Of a DNA stretch of 64,000 nt, positions 23,983-33,949 are shown in pieces; within the stretch, counting starts at the first letter, position 1, and each line of letters begins with the position of its first letter. Below the pieces are notes generated by a model. It made no database searches, was not told where the DNA came from, and saw only the letters and a list, made by a program, of their open reading frames with translations. A program made the position numbers and the translations under genes. The DNA lies in assembly GCF_023898315.1 (NCBI RefSeq), contig NC_064621.1:17668501-17732500 (forward strand), written 5' to 3'. The DNA comes from Schistocerca nitens (lineage: Eukaryota; Arthropoda; Insecta; Orthoptera; Acrididae).

Positions 23983-24120
23983 TCAGTCGGCCTTTGGCTG
24001 TGGAGCGGTGCGGTGCGGTACGTCCCGGCCGCTCCGTGTCGCGTTTCCGGGTGTGCTGTTGTTTGCCGCGCCACCGCGCTAGTGTCGAGTGTTATACAGT
24101 AGTCACGTTAATCACATCCG

Positions 24121-24880
24121 ATGGCTCTTTCGTATCGGAGAGCCACGATCAAGCTGCAGTTTGACACTACGTACTCTAGACCCAAGGTCCACGAAGTAGA
24201 GGGATTTTTACGCGACGTGATAGATGTTGACCTGAAAGAGGTGCTAGGTATCCACTGATCTATCGTGTCGATCGATGTCTAGCTTAAATTCACTGACGAT
24301 AAGGTCTGCGACAAACTTCTCAGACGCTCGATGGAAGGCTATAAGTCCCGCCACTCTGACGGAAACGTGGGTGTGCTAACGCTCGAACGTGCTGGACTGA
24401 GAACACAAAATGTGCGCGTGTTTGAGCTACCATTTGAAGTTCCAGCAGATTTCGTCACCCTTACTCTTCGACCCTATGGCACAGTCCTCGGTCATACGGC
24501 CGAAAAATGGAATACCCTCGAAACTTCCGCTGTCAACGGGCTGCGACAGTTCCTTATTGAACTGCACCGCTATATGCCCCAGTATCTCACGATCGCTGGT
24601 TGCCGTGCGATATTATTTACGACCGTCAGCCGAGGATCTTCTCCGGATGTGGACAGGTAAGACATGTTTGTACCGAATACTTGCAACGCCCTCTCGTGCT
24701 GACGCCGTCAGCCGATCCGATTCGACCGTCGATAGCGACCTCTATGCGGATTAGGAATGGTTTGTGCATAGGGATGATCATTCCTTCCACGAAGGCGGGC
24801 GGAAGAGGCACGTCGGGAGACATTAATTCCAGGTACATGGCAGCCCACAGGGCAGTCATGAGATGTCTGAATGTACGATA
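24121..24880 (+). pseudogene. Family X ORF1 (gag-like), copy 3
   Basis: From ATG 24121 the reading gives MALSYRRATIKLQF and then, after a stop near 24256, ERAGLRTQNVRVFELPFEVP and a region matching the minus-strand ORF1 at 28.2-27.8 kb (RSIRISELPLEVPPD). The expected zinc-knuckle position reads SGCGQVRHV, with a first Cys lost, after a frameshift near 24600. ORF1 proteins of non-LTR elements bind the RNA. It is truncated after the knuckle, and no endonuclease or RT follows on this strand. Confidence 0.65.
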
Positions 24881-25301
24881 AAACTAAGGGAAGCCAGTTG
24901 GGCCCCGTTGACTAGTTCGACGCTCCCTTATCGAGCGCTTCTATTACGTCGTCGTCCGTGACTTCCGCCGTTAAGTCTCGGTCGGCCGTCGCGTCGAGGC
25001 ACGCGGATAGCGTTCGTGCGACATCATGGAAGGCTGACTGATCGTGTTCCACTTCTTCATAGAGACGACCGTATTGTTCCACAAAGGCGTTGACAATGTC
25101 TTCTGGCGTTGCCATACGGCGACCGTCCGGCAGTACAACCGTCTGCATTAAGGTTCGCCGGCTACGTCGTTTATCTCTGATAACGTGATTGTCCACGGAC
25201 TCGTTCACAGGGCCTTGCGCGGACTGCGACACCCTCCATAGGGCGTCGCGTTATGGAAATTATGTGGGCCTGTGTTCGTTTTATAGGAGCGCTCCGACCT
25301 T

Positions 25302-25496
25302 GGTTCAAATGGCTCTGAGCACTATGGGACTTAACAGCTGTGGTCATCAGTCCCCTAGAACTTAGAACTACTTAAACCTAACTAACCTAAGGACATCACA
25401 CACATCCATGCCCGAGGCAGGATTCGAACCTGCGACCGTAGCAGTCGCACGGTTCCGGACTGCGCGCCTAGAACCGCAAGACCACCGCGGCTGGCT
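25302..25496 (-). mobile_element. SINE (type A) in family X copy 4
   Basis: Minus-strand SINE with the A-type head (GGTTCGAATCCTGCCTCGGGC) and the standard body. The 11-bp duplication GCTCCGACCTT lies at 25291-25301 and 25497-25507. It is nearly full length. Confidence 0.9.
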
Positions 25497-25735
25497 GCTC
25501 CGACCTTGTGAAGGCCCTCGTACAGAAAGTTTGCGGAACATCGTCAAATAGAATTCAGTCGCGTGGCGCCTCCACATATCTGCTCCCTTCCATGTGCGAT
25601 TAAAGCTCGGCGCGATGCAGGTTTAACGTATTCCAGCCACCATTGCAACGTCCTCGTATACGTACGTCGGGAGGTGTCGCTCACGTATGTGTCACGTGTC
25701 TTCGATTAAGCGTCTACACCAGTGTGCGTTTTGCA

Positions 25736-26234
25736 GGGGGGGGGGGGGGATGGGGGGGATTTCTCCCCCTCTGCATCAGACCATACCCTCCTCTGGTTTT
25801 AGTTTATGTATCCCAACCTGGGATGTTTATTTCCCACGCACTGGAGTAAAACTTTACATATAATGTAAATTTGTGGAGCCGAATACTGAAAGTTTTTAGT
25901 AAGTATTACTATTAAAACACTATTAATATGTTTCAGTTTTCTATCATCAGAATAAGTACAACTGTTCACAAATGTGCTTCTACGTTTTGAATTCCCCTCG
26001 TATATCTGTACCCGCATGTAGATTATTTTGTAAATAAGCTTTACCTATTATGTACTTTTAAAGATATAACAAGGGATGGTTTTTCTGATAATGCATACGT
26101 GTCAATAGTGAGTTTCGGCATTAACATCTATTTATAAATAGCTGTTTTAACACCACGGTCCAAGCTAGTAACATATATAATTCTTATAATTCTGCTAACC
26201 CCCTGAGACGTTCCCCCCCCCCCCCCCCCCCCCC
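25736..26234. repeat. Block bounded by poly-G and poly-C tracts
   Basis: A G14 run plus G7 (25736-25757) and a C22 run (26213-26234) bound about 455 bp of AT-rich, non-coding sequence. The surrounding minus-strand retrotransposon reads on both sides of it (endonuclease tail to the right, RT linker to the left), so the block is an insertion. Its ends are homopolymers in inverted orientation. No known element is recognised. Confidence 0.65.
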
Positions 26235-28290
26235 ACTGGTAGAAGCACAAATCGCACCCTGGTCTACACTCAGGTTCCCTGAGGTACGCTGTATTTAATT
26301 TCCAAACACGACGAGTCCTACAGATTCGTTGACGACTTAGGAAGACAGCGCATATGTATGCTATGTGACCTGAAAGGGCGACTGGCCACAATTCCGCGTC
26401 AAGGATCGCAAATTCGAGACCCCGTGTCACGTGAATTCGATTGAGGCGACTTGCAGAGTGACTTGTAACGTAGGTACATCCGCGTCTGTCGCCATGTATC
26501 GTCTCCCATGTATCGATTAGATTCGTGTCCTGGTTCAGTTGACGCAGCTCCTCGCACGAATTGTAGCGTGGGTGGTGATCCTTTAGCGCGAGCGCGCATT
26601 TGAAGTCGCTTCCAAACATGACATGTTCATACCGGCCTAAGAAAAGTGGCGCTATCTCCTTTGCCTAGAATCGGGATCGATAGCGCCTTCTGTAGGACCC
26701 AGACCGTGCGTACATGTTAACGATCCGTACTCCTAGCACTGTGAGCGCCAGTCCTCGCGCTGACGGCAGGTACACCACGTCCTCGGCTACTATGCCGTCA
26801 CGGAGAAGTATCGCTGTTTCGCTGCCGCCGTCTGTGGTGGGTGTAATGTATGTATCGTACTCATAGAGATCGTGGAAGCTCTCGACACATACTTCCTGCA
26901 GAAGGACGACGTCGACATCTGACGCATGCAACATGTCCCGTAATAACTGCAATTTGACGGGCGTTCTGATTGTGTTAATGTTAATAGAGGCTGTCCGATA
27001 CGCCTGCCGCTGTTCCTCAGTGCCTAAGGTCGCACACGAACTCTTATGTTAATTTGCGTGCTGCTGCTCGGCGACATGGCGTCTGTGCGACGGTTGCATC
27101 TCCTGCGTGGTTATCATCCGGTGGACGCCGCACCAGCCACTGTGGCACCGTCGTCGATCTGCGGACCAGTATCGGATTCATCGGTCCAGTTCCTGTGCTG
27201 GAGATCCACCTGTCGTCGTGTTTCTCCCACCGTGTCGATCGAAGGCGAAGGTGTTGCTGCGGTGGATGGTGGGACTCCTACTTGCGGCTCTCCGTCCCGT
27301 GGGTCCGTGTTCAACTCCTGACCCGCGTCATTCTCGTCGTCCTGCTGTGTGTGGAAAGTAGAACCTCCCGCTGTGCATCCAGCTTCACTGCATCGTCGTT
27401 ACACGCAGCTCCGTGTGCCGTGGAATGCGTTAAGCGGGTGTCCGACGGCGCTGGCTGTCGTTTCTTGAGGCGCTCCGGCGATCGTTGTTTGCGCGTGTGC
27501 GTCTCCGTGTCCGTGTGCGGAAGTGACTCCCGGTGCTCAGGGACGAAAGCGGCTGTCGGCACATCGTAGGATCAATTTCCATCCCACCTACCGATCCTTT
27601 CCGGTCGGTTAACGGCGTCGTCGATGCCAGAGTGGCAGAAGTGTGCGTCGTTTCTTCACAGGTGGCGGTCTCTGCAGCAGTCGGTTGCCGTAAGCTGTCA
27701 GGGTGTTGGAGCTGGTCATTCCTCGGGATGGAATATGGTCAAATCGCATCCGCATACGTTAGTGTCAGCGGCGTCAGCGTGGACGTAGGCGCGGGTTCGC
27801 CAATTGGAACTTGCACCATCCCCCGCTGCATACGTTCTCAACGGACGTGGCCCTCTTTCCCACATCCACAGCACGTTTTGGGTTGTCCATCGTAGGTGAC
27901 TATTGTTCTGCATCCGCCGATGAACAAGTATGAGGGTACGTGTTGCGTCAGTTCTATTCTGATTTGTCGCACTCCATTGAGAACGGGGTAGGTCATGAAG
28001 TTGGAACATTTTTCCTCCACGTGGGCGTAAGGCGTCAATAACCAAGTCAGGCGGGACCTCCAAGGGAAGTTCGGAGATACGTATGCTTCGTAATCCTAGT
28101 CCTGCATGATCACTAGGTACCTCTCCAAAATGTCCAACAGAGTGGCGAAATTTGAGTCCATGTTTAGTACCTCGAATGATTTTGACGCACACTGCATCGT
28201 TAATCAGTTTAATGTAGACGATACTGCTCACTATGGAGAGTTGTATTCCAATAAGTTCGTTGTAGTCAAGTTTAACTTTGTCCCGTAGGA

Positions 28291-28496
28291 ACCTTTAAAT
28301 TTCATAGGATTTCAGTCTCGCATGTTCATTCGAAAAACAAATCTTGAGAGTCGACTTGTGGTATGCATGTGCCATTCTACAAAGGTGTTTTTGAAACTTG
28401 CGAGTACGCCGGATGCCGGATGCCGGATACGCAAACAACCGCGCGCGCCCCAACTGCCACGGCACGGACGTAAACACCCGAAGGCAGACTGAAATG
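28291..28496. other. No recognisable feature
   Basis: Possible 5' UTR of family X copy 4 or flanking DNA. Contains the short near-tandem GGATGCCGGATGCCGGATACG (28408-28432). Confidence 0.35.
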
Positions 28497-29206
28497 CGCT
28501 ACCAAAGCCCGACTCACGACCCGTCCTCACAGCTTCAATTCTGCCAGTACCTCGTCTCCTATCTTCCAAACTTCACAGAAGCTCTGCTGCGAATAACTTG
28601 GTTGGGAACTTGCCCGCAAAAGGAAAAGGTCCCGAGTTCGACTCGGTCAGGCACACCGTTACTTATCAAGGCACACTTAGCTGCTGAGTGAAAATCTCAC
28701 TCTGGAAACATTCCACAGGCTGTGGCTGAGCCATATCTCCGCAAAACTCCTTCTTCTAGGACTGCTAGTTCAAAATGGTGCAAATGGCTCTGAGCACTAT
28801 GGGACTTAACATCCGAGGTCATCAGTCCCCTAGAACTTAGAACTACATAAACCTAACTAACCTAAGGACATCACACACATCCATGCCCGAGCCAGGATTT
28901 GAACCTACGACCCTAGCGGTCGCGCGGTTCCGGACTGAAGCGCCTAGAACCGCTCGGCCACCACGTCCGGCGAGTGCTAGTTCTGCAGGTTCGCAGAAGA
29001 GCTTCTGTGAAGTTTGGAAGGTAGGAGACGAGGTACTGGCAGAACTAACGCTGTGAGGAGTGGTCGTGAGTCGTGCTTGGGTAGCTCAGTTGGTAGAAAG
29101 GTAAAGGTCCTGAGCTCGAGTCTCGGTCCGGCGCACAGTTTTAATCTGCCGGGAAGTTTCGTATCAGCGCACATTCCGCTGCGGAATGAAAATCTCATAC
29201 CGGACA
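28497..29206. repeat. tRNA-like composite repeat (type T), inverted plus direct units, split by SINE
   Basis: Bases 28497-28585 are a minus-strand partial unit (head side). From about 28600 the plus-strand unit runs through the GGTCCCGAGTTCGACTCGG head, the AAAATCTCACTCTGG end and GTGCTAGTTC, where a SINE interrupts. It resumes to a second, deleted head (TAGCTCAGTTGGTAG near 29080) and ends at about 29206. The inverted-then-direct order mirrors the better preserved locus at 49.1-49.7 kb. Confidence 0.75.
28772..28974 (-). mobile_element. SINE (type A) inside composite repeat
   Basis: Complete minus-strand SINE (GCAAATGGCTCTGAGCACTA to CCACGTCCGG). The 9-bp duplication TGCTAGTTC lies at 28763-28771 and 28975-28983 and is part of the interrupted unit. 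Confidence 0.9.
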
Positions 29207-29290
29207 GTAACTTTCAATCAAATCAGTATAGTCATTTTATTTATGTTACTTTAACCGCACTTGTGACAAGTATAATGTGTAACCCACGGA

Positions 29291-29523
29291 CGGGGTCAGG
29301 CATTTTCGCCCGCATCTCGTGGTCGTGCGGTAGCGTTCTCGCTTCCCACGCCCGGGTTCCCGGGTTCGATTCCCGGCGGGGTCAGGGATTTTCTCTGCCT
29401 CGTGATGGCTGGGTGTTGTGTGCTGTCCTTAGGTTAGTTAGGTTTAAGTAGTTCTAAGTTCTAGGGGACTTATGACCACAGCAGTTGAGTCCCATAGTGC
29501 TCAGAGCCATTTGAACCATTTTT
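29291..29523 (+). mobile_element. tRNA-Gly-like SINE (type B), full length
   Basis: The head CCGCATCTCGTGGTCGTGCG, CGCTTCCCACG and GGTTCGATTCCC are followed by the full body, ending GAGCCATTTGAACCATTTTT. The duplication TAACCCACGGA lies at 29280-29290 and 29524-29534. Bases 29291-29307 upstream of the head (cggggtcaggcattttc) copy a piece of the SINE's own interior, an oddity at the 5' junction. Confidence 0.9.
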
Positions 29524-29534
29524 TAACCCACGGA

Positions 29535-30408
29535 ACACTGCACGAATGAGGATGATGCTGATCGTAGAAACAAGGTAAACTATAATTATTGTGACATACA
29601 GTACTCCTCTGCGTCGAGTTTTGCATCTGCACAATCTTTTTTTCAGTTTGTCTACTGAAAACAAAGTGTGTTCACGTTCATCGACGGTTCTCGGTTATCA
29701 CAGTATTTCGGGGTCATACCACGCGTACCTGTTGTTAGAATGCCTGCAGGTGCCAGCAGCAAGAGTCGATCCACAGACCTCGCGCATATGCACTAGGAGC
29801 TTACTCTCTCAGCTACGGAATTCTTGAATGCCGGCAACCATATGCCGTATGTAAACAGGTCTAAAATATCCAAACTCAATTTTCTCGAAAACGGTTAAGA
29901 GCTGCGTCTTCCTATTTACATATGTTGATGTCATAGTCGTGCCCTGCCAACCCTGCCAATACGAATTCAATCCATGAAGGAATGTTCATACGATATCCTT
30001 CTGTGTGTGGGGAACGGGCGAATGGTCCTGCTACGCGGCTAGCAAAATGTAGACTCTATAGAGCGTCGTCATGACGTAGCGGCACTAATGGAAGCGGGCA
30101 GCGTTGGAATTGTAACTTATTTTTAGCTGTTGACTGTCCATGTTTTCTGTGGGGAATTCAACAAGTATTGCCACACAGCTGAGTACGATTATGTACAATG
30201 AGAAAAAAAGTGATATGCGAAGACTGAGTCTTATTCTCATGAAATAACGCCCGCAGTCAGCCTGCAGCTAAAATCTCACTGGCAACGAGGCCTATTTTGG
30301 ACAGAACAAATGGGAAACTTTTGCACGGAGGAACGGGACGACTCATTATAATAGTCAACTTTGTTTATGAGTAAGCAACCCAGCAATGCTTCGCAATTGC
30401 TAAGTATA
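29535..30408. other. No recognisable feature
   Basis: Unassigned. A weak tRNA-like pattern on the minus strand near 29740-29815 (GTAGCTGAGAGAGTAAGC; TGGATCGACTC) could be a decayed SINE head. Confidence 0.35.
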
Positions 30409-30410
30409 TA

Positions 30411-30578
30411 CAGGGTGTTTCAAAAATGACCGGTGTATTTGAAACGGCAATAAAAACTAAACGAGCAGCGATAGAAATACACCGTTTGTTGCAATATGCT
30501 TGGGACAACAGTACATTTTCAGGCAGACAAACTTTCGAAATTACAGTAGTTACAATTTTCAACAACAGATGGCGCTGC
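30411..30578 (+). repeat. Left TIR (168 bp)
   Basis: Inverted copy of 31791-31958. Mismatches fall at the 8th base, at GGTGTA versus GGTATA, and at GGCAGA versus GGCGGA. It lies downstream of the transposase gene. Confidence 0.95.
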
Positions 30579-30591
30579 GGTCTGGGAAACT

Positions 30592-31677
30592 CTATAGTAC
30601 GATATTTTCCACATATCCACCATGCGTAGCAATAATATGGCGTAGTCTCTGAATGAAATTACCCGAAACCTTTGACAACGTGTCTGGCGGAATGGCTTCA
30701 CATGCAGATGAGATGTACTGCTTCAGCTGTTCAATTGTTTCTGGATTCTGGCGGTACACCTGGTCTTTCAAGTGTCCCCACAGAAAGAAGTCACAGGGGT
30801 TCATGTCTGGCGAATAGGGAGGCCAATCCACGCCGCCTCCTGTATGTTTCTGATAGCCCAAAGCAATCACACGATCATCGAAATATTCATTCAGGAAATT
30901 AAAGATGTCGGCCGTGCGATGTGGCCGGGCACCATCTTGCATAAACCACGAGGTGTTCGCAGTGTCGTCTAAGGCAGTTTGTACCTCCACAAATTCACGA
31001 AGAATGTCCAGATAGCGTGATGCAGTAATCGTTTCGGATCTGAAAAATGGGCCAATGATTCCTTTGGAAGACATGGCGGCCCAGACCAGTACTTTTTGAG
31101 GATGCAGGGACGATGGGACTGCAACATGGGGCTTTTCGGTTCCCCATATGCGCCAGTTCTGTTTATTGACGAAGCCGTCCAGGTAAAAATAAGCTTCGTC
31201 AGTAAACCAAATGCTGCGCACATGCATATCGCCGTCATCAATCCTGTGCACTATATCGTTAGCGAATGTCTCTCGTGCAGCAATGGTAGCGGCGCTGTGG
31301 GGTTGCCGCGTTTGAATTTTGTATGGATAGAGGTGTAAACTCTGGCGCATGAGACGATACGTGGACGTTGGCGTCATTTGGACCGCAGCTGCAACACGGC
31401 GAACGGAAACCCGAGGCCGCTGTTGGATCACCTGCTGCACTAGCTGCGCGTTGCCCTCTGTGGTTGCCGTACGCGGTCGCCCTACCTTTCCAGCACGTTC
31501 ATCCGTCACGTTCCCAGTCCGTTGAAATTTTTCAAACAGATCCTTTATTGTATCGCTTTTCGGTCCTTTGGTTACATTAAACCTCCGTTGAAAACTTCGT
31601 CTTGTTGCAACAACACTGTGTCCTAGGCGGTGGAATTCCAACACCAGAAAAATCCTCTGTTCTAAGGAATAAACCAT
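30592..31677 (-). CDS. Transposase, Tc1/mariner superfamily (361 aa, intact)
   Basis: DDE/D transposase that would cut and paste the surrounding element at TA. I chose the ATG at 31677 because MVYSLEQRIFLVLEFHRLGH matches the usual start of such helix-turn-helix domains; an upstream in-frame ATG at 31755 would add 26 residues unlike the family. Layout: helix-turn-helix 1 (about 1-55), GRPR linker (66-69), helix-turn-helix 2 (about 76-112), catalytic core with FTDEA (Asp160), FMQDGARPH (Asp248) and SPDMNPCDFFLWG (Asp296, or Asp291 in SPD). Asp248 and Asp296 have 47 residues between them, against 34 in mariner and 41 in the rosa type. The ORF is unbroken to a C-terminal GGYVENIVL. Neighbours are only its TIRs. 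Confidence 0.92.
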   Translation of the reverse strand: MVYSLEQRIFLVLEFHRLGHSVVATRRSFQRRFNVTKGPKSDTIKDLFEKFQRTGNVTDERAGKVGRPRTATTEGNAQLVQQVIQQRPRVSVRRVAAAVQMTPTSTYRLMRQSLHLYPYKIQTRQPHSAATIAARETFANDIVHRIDDGDMHVRSIWFTDEAYFYLDGFVNKQNWRIWGTEKPHVAVPSSLHPQKVLVWAAMSSKGIIGPFFRSETITASRYLDILREFVEVQTALDDTANTSWFMQDGARPHRTADIFNFLNEYFDDRVIALGYQKHTGGGVDWPPYSPDMNPCDFFLWGHLKDQVYRQNPETIEQLKQYISSACEAIPPDTLSKVSGNFIQRLRHIIATHGGYVENIVL

Positions 31678-31790
31678 GTTGTCTACAGCACATGTGCACG
31701 TTGTGAACAGCACACGCTTACAGCAGAAAGACGACGTACAGAATGGCGCACCCACAGACTGCGTTGTCTTCTATATCTTTCACATCACTT

Positions 31791-31958
31791 GCAGCGCCAT
31801 CTGTTGTTGAAAATTGTAACTACTGTAATTTCGAAAGTTTGTCCGCCTGAAAATGTACTGTTGTCCCAAGCATATTGCAACAAACGGTGTATTTCTATCG
31901 CTGCTCGTTTAGTTTTTATTGCCGTTTCAAATATACCGGTCATTTTTGAAGCACCCTG
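31791..31958 (-). repeat. Right TIR (168 bp)
   Basis: Inverted copy of 30411-30578. It lies upstream of the transposase gene, so the promoter must be in or next to this TIR. Confidence 0.95.
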
Positions 31959-31967
31959 TATGAGCAT

Positions 31968-32125
31968 TGGATATACATACTTATCTCGTCCTCCCCCTCT
32001 CTCTGTCCACCACGTCCTCCGCCCTCCCCCTATGTGTATCCTCCTGCCCCCGTCTCTATCCATCTCATCCTCTCACTCCCTTTTGTCCATCTCGCTTCCC
32101 CCCCCCCCCCCCCTCGCACCCCTCA
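31968..32125. repeat. C/T-rich low-complexity tract
   Basis: Strong pyrimidine bias on the plus strand, including C16 at 32098-32113. No gene. Confidence 0.8.
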
Positions 32126-32453
32126 TCTCACCGACCTTAACTTCGTTTATTATTATTGCATGTACGTACGCCGTAGTACTAGTATAACCATAAACCCGTA
32201 ACAGATACAACTTTTCTGTTTTCTGTGGAAACCGATTGTGCATAGAAAACAAAATTACACATTATTGTGCATACAACTTTTCAAAATTGTATATAATGAG
32301 AAAGAATGTAAATGGGAGACACAATATGTCTGACTACGATGAAGAAAACAAAACCGCATATTTTCGCAACAGAGCGCAGCACAGGATTTTCTTTCTCGGG
32401 GTCACTTTTAGCAGAAAACCTGTACATTGTTGTTTAAAATACATGTAGCGCAT

Positions 32454-33333
32454 GTCCGTGCGATTGTCTATTAAAGTATCGAGTAAGAGATCAAAGCAAA
32501 TCGGTCAAGAAGTTGTAGAGAATTATGGCAACAACGTTTCCAGGGTGATTAATAAAAACATTTACAAACTGACATCACTCATTGGGCATATTCGAGTACC
32601 ACTAATCACATAGGATCCAGGTGTCGCAAACGCCACGAAAGGGCGTTACGGTCTGTCTGTTTAACTGGGCCGTAGGTTCTCCCGGACCGACACGACGGTC
32701 GCGCGTACTTTGTATTCTTACGAGAGATTCTGCTGTACGTGCTGAACGATGTTCCCCCGCCCGCTCGTCGCCGCATTCGGTTTCAGCGAGACGGAGCCCC
32801 CGCGCATTTCGGCGGGAAAAGTGAGGCAGGCGTTGTCTGCGGGCAGCTTTTCCCGGTCGCAGGACCCAGTCGCACGGCCTCCACGGTCGCCATGTCTGTC
32901 GGCAATCGACTCTTTCCTGTGATGATATCTGAAGGCTCTCGTGTAAGAAATACCTGCTGTGTCACCGGAAGACCTGGTGGGCAGAATTGTTGCGGCAGCA
33001 GGATGTCTTCGAGAGGTGCGCCGCTCAACGCAGCGCTTGGCTCGATGCATCTGGACGAAACTTCGGGCATCTGCTGTAGGGAGTGTCCATTTGTAGCATG
33101 TGACTAAATAACGCCGACGTCTTTTAGTAATCGCTGATGGCCTTTGCGACCCGCGGTTCCTATGCAGTCAGTGATCCTTGCATGCCCGACGTGCCATGTC
33201 AAATTGTAAACAATTTTGTGGATCACCCTGTGATATAATATAATATCTGTCCGAATGTTCACTGGAGTATCGTATAAAAAATTTGAAGTAAATCGGGCAA
33301 GAACTTTCCAAGATTTATGGTAACAACATTAAA
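32454..33333 (+). repeat. Direct repeats flanking the 32.5-33.2 kb relic
   Basis: Bases 32454-32540 and 33246-33333 resemble each other in the same orientation (TGTCCG..., AGTATCG, AAATCGG.CAAGAA, TTATGG.AACAAC), roughly 70% similar over about 87 bp. They lie immediately outside the CAGGGTG ends of the relic, so they may belong to an older repeat into which it inserted, or to a tandem array. Confidence 0.5.
32541..33230 (+). mobile_element. Decayed mariner/rosa-like transposon, internally deleted
   Basis: The ends resemble each other in inverted orientation (left CAGGGTGATTAATAAAAAC; right complement CAGGGTGATCCACAAAATTG, followed on both sides by TTTACAA). The plus strand has transposase pieces: NDVPPPARRRIRFQRDGAPAHF near 32736-32800 (second-Asp motif) and, in another frame, a C-terminal-type stretch VTPEDLVGRIVAAAGCLREV near 32958-33020. 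The middle, including the third-acid motif, is missing or unreadable. No TA duplication remains. Confidence 0.6.
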
Positions 33334-33945
33334 CTGCAAGTAGTCTTTGTACAGAAGAAAAAAATTACACAAAAATCTTCAATACAGCTGCACATTCGGC
33401 TCTCGTGAGTAAATAGTGCAAAAGGCCGAACAGTTAATAACGTGAACTGTACTGACAGGAAAAAGGAAGAAATCGCGATGTGTAGTGGTAAGCGACGCGC
33501 ATCGCACATGCGCACACTGCAGATTTGCAACCTGTGTGCTAGTGACTGTGTACGACACTCACTCGGCTGTGACATTAAGCGAGGCAGCATCGGCCACGTT
33601 CGGCAACTTCCGTCGAGCTATGTGGAGCGCATTCGCTTTCTCTCCCGGACACAGCAGCTGCCCGCGCTCCACTCGGATACGCCACACGCCTGCTGACATC
33701 AATTGTGCCACACTTTGCACTGTGGCATATACCATTTATCCCATTTGATATATCACTGTTATAACGTCCTCTTGCTTTGGAGCCAATAACCCTTCTGTCT
33801 AAAAGAACTGAGCGTCAATTTACTTCGGTGAGTGTGAAGGTGGATACGTCCCCGTTTTAATACCTGGAAAACGAAACCACGCAGATGGAATGGCACAGCT
33901 GCACGGCTCGCGTAATACGTACAGCAGCAGTGACACAAGAGCAAT
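33334..33945. other. No recognisable feature
   Basis: Unassigned sequence. No known coding similarity. Confidence 0.35.
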
Positions 33946-33949
33946 TTTG

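Larger units (their letters stand above)
24905..28290 (-). mobile_element. Non-LTR retrotransposon, family X, copy 4 (ORF1 to RT start)
   Basis: Read leftward: ORF1 (28290-27700) with the zinc knuckle CCGCGKEGHVR near 27850; a Ser/Thr/Pro-rich ORF1 tail (to about 27030); endonuclease motifs DVVLLQEVCV (about 26915), VRIVNMYARSG (about 26720), GSDFKCAL (about 26610), SRLNRIHVTRG (about 26430) and WPVALSGHIAY (about 26370, expected SDH lost); a linker; and the RT entry MATPEDIVNAFVEQYG to EVTDDDVIEALDKGA (about 25110-24915). The copy ends there, before the catalytic RT. It is interrupted by the SINE at 25302-25496 and by the homopolymer-bounded block at 25736-26234. Numerous frameshifts. Confidence 0.75.
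30411..31958 (-). mobile_element. Tc1/mariner-superfamily transposon, near-intact, 168-bp TIRs
   Basis: The element is 1548 bp, with TA on both sides (30409-30410 and 31959-31960). The first and last 168 bp are inverted repeats with only three mismatches (about 98% identity). Both begin CAGGGTG and end at GATGGCGCTGC. The single gene runs on the minus strand between them. TA target, transposase motifs and gene layout place it in the Tc1/mariner superfamily. The long TIRs and wide D-D spacing set it apart from classical mariner and Tc1. Close TIR identity and the open frame suggest recent activity; this is the best preserved element in the window. Confidence 0.95.

Noticed and set aside
31677..31755. 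Upstream ATG at 31755 as the transposase start
   Set aside because: The extra 26 residues are cysteine-rich and unlike the family N-terminus; MVYSLEQR at 31677 fits better.
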